Shown in pieces: positions 11,222 to 22,914 of a stretch of DNA of 64,000 nucleotides; position 1 is the first letter of the stretch; the number at the start of each line of letters is the position of its first letter. Location of the stretch: NCBI GenBank assembly GCA_949128115.1, contig OX421964.1, positions 18,686,892 through 18,750,891 on the forward strand, written 5' to 3'. This DNA is from Anaspis maculata (Eukaryota; Arthropoda; Insecta; Coleoptera; Scraptiidae). The position numbers were made by a program, and so were the translations under genes. The notes under the pieces were generated by a model. It had not been told where the DNA came from, made no database searches, and was given only the letters and a program-made list of their open reading frames with translations.

Positions 11222-14200
11222 TTAGGTATATGGTATATGCCTAGTATCTTCAGAATGTTCTTCGTCAATCACCGATTCGAACTCTTCATTCTCCACGCCA
11301 TCCTCTTCTGAAACGTCTTCATTTCTTTCTTCTGGAACATTTTCCAAATTTCTTTCTTCTGGAATATCCCTCACTGAATCTGTATTTTCTTCAACGATGT
11401 TGCTAATTGCTGATTCATTACTTGTCTCCATGATAACCACGTCTCGACTAAGTATGAATTTCTTGGTTTTTGGGTCAATGCATCGGTAACCTTTCGTGTC
11501 ATCACTGTAGCCGACAAACAGCATCTTTCGTGATTTTGGATCCCATTTCGAACGTTTTTCTTTTGGGATGTGCACCATTACCGGTGAACCAAAAATTCTC
11601 AAATTGTTCAAATTCACCTTCTTCTTTGTCCACACCTCCTCTGGCGTTTGACTTTTCAAGACTGAGTTAACTGTTCGATTTGCAACATATGCCGCCATAT
11701 TTATTGCTTCGGCCCAATATGGCTTATCAAGTTTTGAATCAAAAAGCATGCATTTGGCCTTTTCCACAAGAGTAGCTCTCTCGGCCACACCGTTTTGCTG
11801 AGGGGTATATGTATTAGATGTTTGATGCTGAATACCACATGTTTTCAAAAATGTGTCGAATTCCTTGTTACAGTATTCGGTACCATTGTCCGTTCTAATG
11901 GCTTTGATTTTTCTCTCAGTTTGGGTTTCGACATACTGCTTGAATTCTTTGAATCGCGTCAACACTTCCGACTTTGACTTTAGGAAGTAAACAAATATCT
12001 TTCTCGAATGATCATCTATGAAGGTTAGAAAATACTTGGCTCCTCCAATTGATGCCGTTTCCATGGGTCCGCATATAAGTCTGAATGTATCAAATCAATT
12101 ACCTTGTCATAGGGTTACCAACCGTACTCTTTAAAGAGTACAGGTACTCTTTTTGAGGTAAGAGAGTAGCGTACTCTCACTTCTCCCATTTTGAAGCCAA
12201 ATGTACTCTTTTCAATTTATCCGGACGAATTTTTCTCATTTTTTTTTCTATTGCTATAGACCATATAATATTAAATAATAGGTGCTTTCCTTTTACAACA
12301 AAACTCACTGATCTGATCTAAGTTAGAGAGAGAAAGAGCGAGAAATCACATGCGCGAAAGTGAGATACCACGAACAACTTAGATCAGAATACTTGGTTCA
12401 GGTTGTAAAAGAAGAGCACCTAATCAATGACCCCACAAATTAGGTATGTTCTTGGGCACATGCGTACTGCTGTAGATTCAAGACACAATGAAGACCAATA
12501 ATCTCAGTCCAGTGCTGTGACTACTGTGCAGTGCGATATTGGTGATATTGATATCTGTGTCAGCTGCACTGTCAGTAATGTACCACTAACCAAAGCTCCC
12601 TGTACCTTGTGTCACGTTCGCACGAAATCACGCATGCGGCCAAAATTCAAGAATATGAGGAATTTCCGAGTTTCTATCAGCTATATTTTTGTTTATATTT
12701 CACTTTTCCGTTGTGTTCTACATTGGGACGACATCATATTATACAATATGCAATACACGCGAAACGGTGGATTCTCATGTGGGAATATCGCAAGATTTTG
12801 ATTATCAATTATTGTCAAATTTGAAGGGTCAGTAAATCCTTCCAAAATTCGAATTTGACGAGTGTCACCGAATTTTTTTGCGAATATCTTTAAATGGGAA
12901 TCCATCTCAAGTCTTCATGGTATTCAAAACTAACTAATCACGTCCCTTTTCCCGAAAAATTTTCGCCTGCGGCGCTATTTCGCTCGTTTCGCTCACACTG
13001 TACGCTTTTCGTGTGGTTTGAAGATAGTAACCCTACCTTGTCAGCACATTTTCGCTGTGTCCAAATGGTATTCTGGCCTGCTTGCCTTCCATACATGCCA
13101 CACAGTTCTTCAAATCTTCAGCACGTTCCGTTAACTTGATGTCATCGACGATCTTCTCCATCTTGCGTGAATCACTATAATTCAAATGGCCTAGTCTTTG
13201 CCAGGTCACAACAGTGCTAGATTCTGATGCTGACAGCAAACATTCAGTCTTTTTCGCGGCAAGTTTATAAACTCCATCAACCGGCTTCACGTTTACGACG
13301 CACTTTTTGTCCTTATCAAAAACCGAACAACCGTCCGCGTCAAATTTAACCGTATTTCCGTTTTTCACCATTTGCGAGACCGACAATAGGTTTGTGGAAA
13401 GTTCCGGCACACATAAAACGTTTTTAACGGCAATTTCGCGATCGTTCAGATCGATTGTCACTGTACCGGCACTTCTAACATCCATCTTCTGACCATTTGC
13501 CGTCACGATTTGATTTACAGTGGCCCTCTTCGGTTCATCCAGCCACTCTTTAGCATTCGTCATGTGCTGCGAAGCACCGCTGTCGATATACCAGTCGCTT
13601 TGATTTCCAATTTTCTCCTTGGTCACAAAAACCTGGGGATACATCGCAGTAAAGGCTCCCTTTTTCTCTCTTGTTTTTCCTTTTGACTCATCTGGCTTGG
13701 ATTTATATCGACAATCAGCAGCCTTGTGTCCTTGCTTGCCACAAGTATAGCATTTGAATTTTCGTGAATTCTTTACCTTATTGTCACTGGATTTCCCACT
13801 GTTTTTTCCAAGAAAGACTTTTTCTGAACTTCCTTCGTAGGCAGCATCCATCCATTTTGTTTTTACCAAGTCCGAAGTGATGCCAGCGCCACTACTTTCT
13901 AGCCCCATGATCATTGGACCGAACTGTTAAACCAGGTAAACCAGCCAACAAAATCGAGCCTAGCCATTCATCGGTGACAGGAAAACCAATACCACCTAGC
14001 TTGTTGGCCGTCCCAATCACTTGATTCACACAGTCAGTCATAGATTCACAATTTTCCAGCTGTGTAGTAATCAACTTTCGTAAAAGTCTTATTTTTCTTG
14101 TGAGACCTTTATCTTCAAACATTTTTTCAATATTTCCCACATTTCTGCTGCAGTTTTAGTATTCTGTACATGCACGAAAATTGATGTATCAATGCTCAAC

Positions 14201-14382
14201 GCAATCCTGTCTTTGGTTTTTCGGATTTTCTCGTCGTCCTTTTCTGCATCTGCTCCACTGACAATGCACTTCTGCAGCCCGTTCAACTCCAGCAGACTCG
14301 TCATTGCAAATGCCCATGTGTGGTAATTTTCACTTCCACGGAGCTTTTCGATCGACGACCACGAATCACCGCCTGAAGCCAT
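11222..14382 (-). mobile_element. Decayed Ty1/copia retrotransposon: gag, protease, integrase (no RT)
   Basis: Reading from 14382 downwards: Gag start MASGGDSWSSIEKLRGSE; a CCHC knuckle CYTCGKQGHKAADC; aspartic protease WYIDSGASQHM; a gag-pre-integrase region (WQRLGHLNYS, CVACMEGKQA); then integrase with FTFIDDHSRK, RTDNGTEYC and TPQQNGVAERA, the D-D-E residues. The frame shifts near 14100 and again near 13900. A further 2-bp shift lies near 12075, where the frame should run into the CGPMET segment. The sequence stops after the acidic linker near 11222: no reverse transcriptase, RNase H or LTR is seen, so the copy is dead and truncated. A 926-bp element splits it at 12110-13035. Domain order (integrase before RT) identifies copia rather than gypsy. 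Confidence 0.9.
12110..13035. mobile_element. hAT-like non-autonomous DNA transposon inside copia
   Basis: The element starts TAGGGTTAC and ends GTAACCCTA, a 9-bp perfect terminal inverted repeat. The 8-bp direct duplication CCTTGTCA flanks it at 12102-12109 and 13036-13043, which is the length hAT transposases make. The host copia protein frame resumes on the other side. The interior has no transposase I can recognise. At about 12280-12421 it carries an inner inverted pair (AGGTGCTTTCCTTTTACAAC and its near complement), so another small element may be nested within it. Confidence 0.85.
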
Positions 14383-14814
14383 CCCTGTTAGGGTTGCTAG
14401 ATTATCGACAGCTTTGGCTGTACAAGGGTTACGCAATCATCCGTTGCTAAGGGCCGATGGGAGGGGCTGAAATTCAGCTATGTGTCAAAATTTATCATGA
14501 GCGGAGAAAAAAGGAAATTTGCGGGGTCCGGTGCTGTTGCTTGATGTCCGCAACCGAACATACATGAAAATTTCATTCATATAGCGGCATAAAAGACGTG
14601 TTTTGAAACTCATCGGGCAAGTCATATCCACCCCTCACACGAATTTGTACACCTAAATCCAAAATGAACACGATCTTGACAGCTAGAGTCCGTTGAGACG
14701 GACGCCTATGGCCTTCCGTGAGGCCGACAGGCGTCAGTCCTTAACTCCGTGAGGCCGATTGGTAAACAAACGCTCGGCCAGAATGCGGTACCCTTACGCC
14801 GGCCGACCGGTCGC

Positions 14815-15290
14815 GTGATAATGGGGAACTATAGGCAAAACGGATTGTAGAGGGCGACGTGTTCCATGCACCCATATTGACAGTTAACGTACATAACCTC
14901 AAAGAAATGCAAACAAATGTACGGAAAGTGGAAAGTGCTCAAAGAAGAGTTGAGGCCGGGAGGGAGCCCCACTGAGAGGGAATAAAAAAGAGCTGGTGCA
15001 AACTCCAAAGGTATGGTCTTTTGGAACTGTTATAGCCTGATACACAACACGTCACTACCAATTTTTTCAACGCGATTTTTGGCTTATCGGCGTTTCTACT
15101 TTTCGACTCACGAAGTAACGCAAACCGCTGGTTCCTATGCTGAGTGCTGACAAAAGTGACAAATGAAAATGAAATGACAATTACAAAGTTGAGGTTATGT
15201 ACGCTTAAAATGACACTGATGACAGCTGGGGTGCATGGAACACGGGCGCCATTACTTCAGGCGTTTGCCACTATAGTTCCCCATTGGCGA
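14815..15290. mobile_element. Foldback/MITE-like element with ~110-130-bp arms
   Basis: The left arm (GGGGAACTATAGGC, then GTTCCATGCACCC, then GTACATAACCTCAA) is mirrored on the right by TTGAGGTTATGTAC, GGGTGCATGGAAC and CACTATAGTTCCCC. Arms are about 14815-14925 and 15155-15290, around a ~230-bp centre. No coding capacity is seen. Confidence 0.75.
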
Positions 15291-15599
15291 GTAACATTAC
15301 CGATGGTGGCGCTGCTGATGCGCTTCGCATGTAAACAAACATGTCGGATAGAGCACGGATTGTTGCCCGCGCGTTCAAAAATCTCATCAGTAGTAAGCGG
15401 TTTTTAATGTCCTCCAGACGTGAAACGTGGTTAATTAGTATTGCGGTGGAACTCAAAAATGGCAGAAGCGCATTGAGTGTTATGGAGGTTTTGAATCACT
15501 TGATAGAGTCAACAGATTCTCGATATGTATCGTGATGGGAGAAGAAATTCTGAAGTCACAATTTCTTGTGTTGTGTGGTCGAAAGCGAACCAAATCAAG

Positions 15600-15847
15600 C
15601 ATCAATTTAAACATAGACATATTTTAATTGGTGTTTACAAACAAGCGCATTGTATGAATCTCCTCACTTGGTAACTGGAAATGTAATTAAAAAAAATAGT
15701 AGTAGCAGTTTCTGTGAAATTGGAACGTTCAAATGCACTTGCAAAGCAGGCCAGTCCGAGACATGCAAAAATATCGCAGCTGTGCTTCTTCGATGCAGCC
15801 ATATAGAGTTCACATTTTCAGCGACACTTCCCAGGCTTTTCTCGTAG
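15600..15847 (+). pseudogene. SWIM-type zinc-finger remnant
   Basis: The frame ending in a stop at 15845-15847 reads CTCKAGQSETCKNIAAVLLR. This resembles a SWIM zinc finger (CxC, then CxH). Here the expected final His is Asn (AAT at 15770-15772), one base away from CAT, so a metal ligand is missing. The frame has no good upstream start. A short open frame at 15341-15535 (beginning MSDRARIVARAF) may be a preceding piece, but I cannot join them. Most likely a fragment of a gene or transposon-derived gene; function unassigned. Confidence 0.35.
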
Positions 15848-15899
15848 TCATATTTTCCACAGTGCCGAGTTTGTTTGTCATTTTGACTAGGTAGGCATA

Positions 15900-16290
15900 G
15901 GCCCCCTTATGTTTTTGTGTGTCATCTGTGGCCCTGTTGAGCCCCTTTTACACCTGTCTTTGTTTCTGTGTTCTAGTAAGCTCCTGTTGTCTTCATGTGT
16001 TGATCGGAGCCCTATAGGCCCCCTTGTGCCCTCAAGTGTCGTTTGGAGCCCCATTGAGCCCCTAATGTCTTTTTGTGTTACTCGAAGCCCTATCTATCTT
16101 TTTAATAGCCTTGTGTCTACATTGTGTCTAAAGTATTGTTGGGGGCCCTAGTGAGCCCTGCCAGGTCTTCTTGTGATATTAAGAGCCCTATCCTCCTTTG
16201 GGTCTACGTTGTAGGATTTCAAGTCCTGCTGAGCCCCCTTGTGTCTCAAAGTGTCTTTCAGAGCCCCAATAAGCCCGGTCATGCGCGGGC
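15900..16290. repeat. Degenerate ~60-bp tandem repeat (GAGCCCC / TTGTGTCT)
   Basis: Blocks of GAGCCCC or GGAGCCCTAT alternate with T-rich CTTGTGTCT/AAGTGTC blocks at roughly 60-bp spacing. Copies have diverged, with several indels. The open frames through it are by-products of the repetition. Confidence 0.65.
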
Positions 16291-16297
16291 GCAAATC

Positions 16298-16437
16298 TTG
16301 CGAAGAATTGTCCTGCGAAGAATTGTCCTGCGAAGAATTGTCCGTGCGAAGCATTGTCCGGCGAAGAATTGTCCTGCGAAGAATCGTCCGCGCGAAGAAT
16401 TGTCCGCGAAGAATTGTCCGCGCGAAGAATTGTCCTA
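16298..16437. repeat. 15-bp minisatellite GCGAAGAATTGTCCT, about nine copies
   Basis: Nearly perfect head-to-tail units GCGAAGAATTGTCC(T/G) with 13-16-bp length variants and single changes (GCATTG, AATCG). It directly adjoins the 3' end of the retroelement fragment at 16440. Confidence 0.9.
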
Positions 16438-16439
16438 GC

Positions 16440-17540
16440 ACCGAGAAGGAGCGTCAGCATCAACGATGAGATTGTCGAAAAACGCTACCTTCCCCGCCTC
16501 CCAAACTCCCCTGACCATCAAGTTTCCGATTAGAGAAGGCTGGTTTGTGCGAGAATCCGCCACTTTCATGACCGGTTCCCGCACAACAGCTCCCCAAACC
16601 AACTCTGCCAGGTGTGCACATTCGTCCCTAAGTGCGTCATGACCAGCTTTCACAAAACCACCCTTTTTGCATAGGTATAATAAGTCCGTGCTGGAGGTCG
16701 AATGCAGCATCACAACCATCACACCTACTCGGCAAGTCCGATGGTTCTCTCCCATACCTGACTGCTAGTGCATCTCTGAACTCATTCGGTGACAAATCGA
16801 ATCCGTTGGCTGATGTGGGAATTATTGTCAACCATTGAGATGCACCAGCTGTCAGCACTCTAGAAATCGTCCTTTGCCGCGTTGGCGTGAAACGTGGTAG
16901 GACCGATTCCAGGGCGGAAGCTGCGGATTGCTCTCTTGTCTTCTTTCGTTCCTCCAGCACAGTCTTAATAACCTATCTCCTATGACCCAAAACATCCAGT
17001 ATCATACCTGATTTAACCGACTCCGAGAGGATAGAGGTTGCCTCCCGCGAAACTGAACATGCATCCAACGCTTGCCTTACAGGATCTTTGAAGTCTAGGC
17101 CTCCTGACCTAGTTGGCAAAGCAAAAAGTTCATGTTCCACAGGAGTCACCTCTCTCCCCAAGACAGCCGACACAAAGTATTTCTGAATGGTCAAAGGCAA
17201 ATATTCTTGGTCGCAATCCTCAACTACTCTCTGCAAGTAAGCCCATTCGTTTTGGAGTTATTTTGTGAAGGCGGTGTATGCGGCTTCTCTCACCGGCCCT
17301 TGCTAACCTCTTCACGCATTCTATCCATCCATTCACTTTCTCTCTCACGAATCCTTTCTTATCCGATTCGTTTCCTATCATTCCCCCTAAAAATCTGCAG
17401 CTCGTCACGACCCTCACCTGTAAATCCCTGAACATATACTCTGCTTATCTTCACGCATCTCACCTTTCATAACTAAAACACTTTTACTTGGTTCAGGATG
17501 TGTCCACACAGAGGCCCCCTAGCAATGAGAAGATCAAGCC
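16440..17540 (-). mobile_element. Retroelement fragment: C-terminal reverse transcriptase and endonuclease-like tail
   Basis: The minus-strand frames read in sequence: SCRFLGGMIGNESDKKGFV, EWAYLQRVVEDCDQEYLPL, PVEHELFALPTRSGGLDFKD, LSPNEFRDALAVRYG, a Cys/His segment CDGCDAAFDLQHGL, CKKGGFVKAGHDALRDEC, and MVRGVWEAGKVAFFDN. This order matches the C-terminal half of a widespread animal reverse-transcriptase family whose tail resembles a nuclease fold. Pieces lie in different frames (breaks near 17275, 16970 and 16690), so this copy is dead. No polymerase YXDD motif is visible; the 5' part is missing. I cannot name the clade with certainty. Confidence 0.7.
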
Positions 17541-18748
17541 TATCCATTCAGGCGCATAAGCTGAAGAGTTAGGGGTATTTCAATATTAATACCCTGCGTA
17601 TACAGCCCTAACTGTAGGTAGGTACCAAGTCCCCTTCCATTGCGATTTTTCTTTGCATTTTTTCTCAAAATGACTGCACTAAAAACTAAAAGGCGCGTCT
17701 CTTTAGTTTTGTGATACGCTGTGGTTCTACGTAAGTTCTACCAATGGTTCTACGCTTGGCTTGGCTCTATCGTTGGGGTTGGGGACAGGTCCATGGGTTG
17801 GGGCCTTGGGCTCCTTATTGTTGGTCTCTGCGTGCTTTCCACCTAGCCCCAAGTTCGGTACACCTGCCATTTACGCATGTGCGGGTGCCAAACGGTGCTT
17901 TCCATCTACGGGTTCCTACTCGGTTCTGCGCCGTTCATTGGTTTACCTAAAATTTTGTGCCACACCATGGAACATGTGCCGTCTGGTGGTATTTGTACCG
18001 TCTAGGTGGAAAGCACCCTCTACGTCTCTGGTTCTACGCCTGCCTAGAAGGTTGGCAGCCACGCGTCACTAGAAACCAAGGATGTCTAGAAACCCTTGCT
18101 AGAAACAGACGCTAGAAACTGGCACTGACACAAGTGACATACCCCACGATTTGACCTTGACTTGACAGATAAGTCAGATGTCAGACAACAAAAACAACAA
18201 GGCCACGACTTTTGCCCTTCTTTTGCCACGACGGCGATCGGAGATCAGAACCCTCAAACCAGCCACGTACACGATCTTCAGGTGACAAAAACCACCAAAC
18301 ATACTCAAAGACGCCATCCAGGGCGATTAACAACACGCGAGGCCACGTAACGCAGTGGCTGGACGAGGCTGAAAGTGAGGTTAGAACCGACGATGAAATG
18401 AAATTTACCGGCACCGAATTTCAGGATTTTTCGGCCTTTTTCAGGACAATCAGGACAGCAGGACGAATCAAGGACCAACAGTCATCCTGCAGCGCAAAGA
18501 GGGGAACCAAATCAAGCCTTCTGAAAGATTACACAGCTTCAATACGAAAACCTGTCTCCGGCCCATCGAACGACAGAATTGAATAATCGAATGACGATAC
18601 CGAAAGTGGGAATTTCAATACGCGAGCTGACAAATTGCTGTCGCAATTCCTGTATCCATTGTTGACTGCAGGCGGATTCTTGGCCGTAACAATACAAGCT
18701 GGCAATACTTTTGAAAGTTTGACAGTGGAAAAGTGACTTGTTTCATTC
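17541..18748. other. Intergenic, upstream of PEPD; imperfect palindrome and short repeats
   Basis: At about 17720-18050 GTGCTTTCCACCTAG is mirrored by CTAGGTGGAAAGCACC, an imperfect palindrome. At 18068-18120 a GCTAGAAAC-like unit recurs four times. An open frame at 18212-18586 (+) shows no domain and I do not call it a gene. The PEPD promoter must be in the right-hand part; no clear TATA box is seen. Confidence 0.45.
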
Positions 18749-20254
18749 ATGGCTGACAGAGCAAAAACCGACATGGCAATAGCAACAAGAAAGCTTTCAA
18801 TGGGCCCCGGAACCCATAAAGTACCGCTGGATCTGTTCGAGTTGAATCGAAATCGATTGGTCGACCGCATGCGGAAAACCGGACATGGACATGCATTGAT
18901 TTTGTTACAAGGAGGAGACGAGGTGCCTTTTTACGACACTGATATCACCTACAACGTATTTCGTCAGGAGTCATATTTCATGTGGGCGTTCGGAGTCATC
19001 GAACCTGGATGTTACGGTTGCATAGAATGTTCTACAGGAGAAGCCCATTTGTTTATGCCGCGCTTCCCGGAAAGTTACGCCACATGGATGGGACCCATCC
19101 ATGATCTAAGCCATTTCGCCAGGAAATACGGAATCAAATCTGTCCATTATGTAGATGAGATCAAAAGTGTTGTCGGAGACATCAGCCCTCCGGCCGTATT
19201 AACTCTGAAAGGTACAAACTCTGACAGCGGTCTCACCGCCAAAGAGGCAACTTTTGAGGGTATCACCGGCTTTAATGTCAAAAATGATATTTTGTTCAAC
19301 GAAATCGCGGATTTGCGCGTCATCAAGACTGATTTGGAATTGGAGGTATTGAAGTATGTGGTCGAAGTTTCGTCGGAAGCTCACCGGAGAGTTATGCGCG
19401 TCGCAGCACCTGGCAAAACCGAGTATGAATGCGAATCCGAATTTCTGCATCACTGTTACGGACAAGGAGGCTGTCGATTCGTCTCCTACACTTGCATTTG
19501 TGCGAGCCATACAAATGCAGCTACTTTGCACTATGGCCACGCCGGTGCCCCAAACAACCGAGTGATAAATCCCGGTGATTTATGTTTGTTCGACATGGGT
19601 GCCAACTATTACGGCTACTGTGCCGACATCACTTGTACGTTCCCCGCATCCGGCAAGTTCACTCCCGATCAACGTCTCATCTACGAGGCGGTTCTGGAGG
19701 CGAATTTATCCGTCCACAAAGCTGCCAAGCCCGGTGTTGCGTGGCCCGACATGCACCTCTTGGCCGTTAAGACTATGTTGGCGAAGTTGAAAGCAGGCGG
19801 GCTGCTACAAGGCGACGTTGATGATATGGTAACCGCCGGTTTGGGTGCGATTTTCCAGCCACACGGCTTGGGACACCTGATGGGACTGGACGTTCACGAC
19901 GTGGGTGGATATTTGCCTTCGGAGCCGCGTCGTTCGACCGTCAGAGGCTTGGACAAGCTCCGCACTGCCAGGGTCCTCAAGGAAAACATGGTGCTGACCA
20001 TAGAACCGGGATGTTACTTCATCCCTCACCTCTTGAAGGAAGCACGAGCCACACCTTCTTTAGCGAAATTTCTTGTTCCGGAAGTCATCGAGAGATTTGT
20101 CGATTTCGGTGGGGTGCGCATCGAAGATGACGTTGTGATCACGAAGGATGGCGTTCTCAATTTAACCAAAGTGCCAAGAACTGTTCAAGAAATTGAGGAC
20201 TGGATGGCTGGGGGAAATACTGGTCCCTATTTTACTCTACCTCAATGTCAGTGA
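18749..20254 (+). CDS. PEPD: Xaa-Pro dipeptidase (prolidase), intronless
   Basis: This is a cytosolic M24-family metallopeptidase that releases the C-terminal Pro or Hyp from dipeptides. The 501-residue frame is uninterrupted, close to the ~490 residues of animal prolidases. The N-terminal domain includes FRQESYFMWAFGV (71-83) and ATWMGPIH (111-118). The pita-bread catalytic domain has all five metal ligands: D282 and D293 (FDMGANYY, ADITCTFP), H376 (PHGLGH), E419 (LTIEPGCYF) and E459 (GGVRIEDD). The start was chosen because the KVPLDLFELNR segment near residue 24 aligns with the family N-terminus. The ORF has no intron, whereas prolidase genes in many animals are split; a retrogene origin is possible but no 3' A-tract or target duplication is seen next to the stop. 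The frame, codons and active site look functional. Confidence 0.95.
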   Translation: MADRAKTDMAIATRKLSMGPGTHKVPLDLFELNRNRLVDRMRKTGHGHALILLQGGDEVPFYDTDITYNVFRQESYFMWAFGVIEPGCYGCIECSTGEAHLFMPRFPESYATWMGPIHDLSHFARKYGIKSVHYVDEIKSVVGDISPPAVLTLKGTNSDSGLTAKEATFEGITGFNVKNDILFNEIADLRVIKTDLELEVLKYVVEVSSEAHRRVMRVAAPGKTEYECESEFLHHCYGQGGCRFVSYTCICASHTNAATLHYGHAGAPNNRVINPGDLCLFDMGANYYGYCADITCTFPASGKFTPDQRLIYEAVLEANLSVHKAAKPGVAWPDMHLLAVKTMLAKLKAGGLLQGDVDDMVTAGLGAIFQPHGLGHLMGLDVHDVGGYLPSEPRRSTVRGLDKLRTARVLKENMVLTIEPGCYFIPHLLKEARATPSLAKFLVPEVIERFVDFGGVRIEDDVVITKDGVLNLTKVPRTVQEIEDWMAGGNTGPYFTLPQCQ

Positions 20255-21212
20255 CAAGAACTGATTATAGGTTTTTTACTGATTTGGATTTTGTCTAATT
20301 ACATGGGATTTGAATATTCTAAGTATATACAGGGTTTTTCAGTGACCTTATGTGGCGCTACGAGAGGTAATTCCTATTGTGGGAATGAGCCAAAAAAGCG
20401 GAATGGATATTTTATTTTAAATCCGCGCCACTGTTGAATTTGTTTCCAGTTTTCATGTATCACATTTGAATTTTGCGCTGTGAAGGTAGTTCTCAGACAG
20501 GTAAATTAAGTACCAGCTTGCAAGGTGACTCACTGAAATACCCTGTATGAATTATCCTTATCATTCTTATTATATATCATGTATGTATATTTTATTTCAT
20601 AATAAGTAATATCTATCCATTGTTTTTTTGCTTTGCGTTCGCACCATTGGAACATGGCCTTATCAAAATGTGTTATATCAACTTAATTTTTGTAAATATC
20701 TAGTTGAAAATTATTTAATTAAAAAAAGGGTTAAAAATAACTTTTTATCATTGCAATAGGTAGCGAGTTGTGTTTACATCAGCTGAGCTTTGTAAGAATT
20801 TATCCTTTTGTTGATTATGATTGTCTAGATTTTTTATTTGTATTTTTTATAATCTTGTTTATGGTTATCGGTTGCATTCATTTAGATTTAATTAATTTTT
20901 CTTCCACGGGGTCAAGTAGAAAAGCGTTCAGCTAGACTTCGCCCCTAAATGAAATTTATTGTATTTCACTATTCTTATCTTGTCTTGAAATAAAGCTCAT
21001 TTATTATTGTTATTATTAATTATATTTCAAATCATTTTATTATAAAGGAATTTCTACACAAATCGATTTACTCGTTGATTTATTAACGAACAGACAACAG
21101 ATTTACATGGTTGAATTTTGAATCTATCGTTTATTACTGAACATGCTCCTAATATAATTAATTATGATTCCATCAATAGCCGCTCAAAGAATTTTAGGGG
21201 GGGGGAGTCGGA
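20255..21212. other. PEPD 3' flank with inverted-repeat element and polyadenylation signal
   Basis: An element at about 20329-20548 has ends ACAGGGTTTTTCAGTGAC and the complement of CACTGAAATACCCTGT (about 220 bp). A later AATAAA lies at 20989-20994. The segment CTAGACTTCGCC before it, followed by ATT-rich simple sequence, resembles the 37360-37475 repeat and may be the tail of a retroelement rather than of PEPD. Confidence 0.5.
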
Positions 21213-22914
21213 AAAGGCCATAGCAGGATAAGGGGCCAAAAAGTGCCCCCGCTCGGATTCAACTTAAATTCACATCACACGTCCTACTTGGTACTGGAAT
21301 ACATCATACCAAATATTAGCCCCCTAGCTCCACCAAGGGGACCCCCTCCCGGGAGTATGCAAAAATTCGAAAAAAATTATTTTCTCAAAAATTGGGAGAA
21401 AGAAAAATTTGAAAAAAACGTACAGTATACATATTGACAGTGAGTTTCTAAAACACATCAAAACATCAAGATTGCTTGTCAAAAAATATATGAATTTCAA
21501 TTTTTTAGTTTTTTAATTTTTTTTTCCCCATGAAGAAATTTTTTGACCAAGATTGTACATACCCTCCAACATTACTACTCATCTGATGTATATAAGAAAA
21601 AAATAACAAGTTGCAAGTCTATGCGGAAGACAGTCAAATTTTGAAAAAACTCATTTTTTCCGCGTTAATTCAGGGGACGAAAATTGATAAATGTGAGGAT
21701 GAGTTAATGGGGCTAAAATGTTCATATCACCTTCATATTTTCCTATGCAAAAGTGAAATGTGCCATCAATGTCAAACAAAAATCAAAAGTCCTTAAAACC
21801 GTGAAAAGCGAGAAAATTAAAAATATTTATTTTTATGAAAAAAAAAGATAGATGCAGGAAGGAATAACGGTGCAGTAACTGTGCATATAAGTATGCAGCA
21901 ATGCATACTGATAATAAGGAGATATCATACAAAATACAAACAAATCACGTTTTAGTCAGAAAAGAAGAAATTTCCACAGAATAGAGAAAAAATATTGAGA
22001 GAAAACACAGGTGATTGCAAGTCCATGCGGAATAAGACAGTCAAATTTTGAAAAAACTCATTTTTTCCGCGTTAATTCAGGGGACGAAAATTGATAAATG
22101 TGAGGATGAGTTAATGGGGCTAAAATGTTCATATCACCTCCATATTTTCCTATGCAAAAGTGAAATGTGCCATCAATGTCAAACAAAAATCAAAAGTCCT
22201 TAAAACCGTGAAAAGCGAGAAAATTAAAAATATTTATTTTTATGAAAAAAAAAAGATAGATGCAGGAAGGAATAACTGTGCAGTAACTGTGCATATAAGT
22301 ATGCAGCAATGCATACTGATAATAAGGAGATATCATACAAAATACAAACAAATCACGTTTTAGTCAGAAAAGAAGAAATTTCCACAGAATAGAGAAAAAA
22401 TATTGAGAGAAAACACAGGTGATGAAAATTGATAAATGTGAGGATGAGTTGAAGGTTGAAGGCACTTGAACTATTACCTTCATATTATGATCCCATGAAG
22501 AGTGAAATGTGCCATAAATGCCAAATAGTAATCAAAAAAGCTCAAAACTGCAAATAGCGAACGAATTAAAAATTTTATTTTCAGGAAAAAAAATTGCAGG
22601 ACGGAATGACTAAAGGCTCAATTTAAAACCTACTCGATCAAAGTAGAAAAAAAACACGCTGACATATTACAGTTTTTTTTTGAGTTTACCAGATATTATA
22701 ATACCAGCACGAGTTTCTTTCACTTCGATCAAGTAGTTTTTGAATCAAACTATCTTTTTCCCTCCAGAAACGGTAACTACATTTATTCATGACGTCGGCG
22801 TCGGTCGCTTGAAGTCTCCGCTTTGAAAAGAATTCTTCGTAAGTGAGTCTACAAAATTATGTCCTGTAGATTGTTTACTGCGCATTTAAAATATGTAATT
22901 AATTGTTTTTGATG

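Noticed and set aside
16124..16469. Open frames of 76-104 codons on both strands
   Set aside because: They arise from the 15-bp minisatellite, whose length is a multiple of three and lacks stops.
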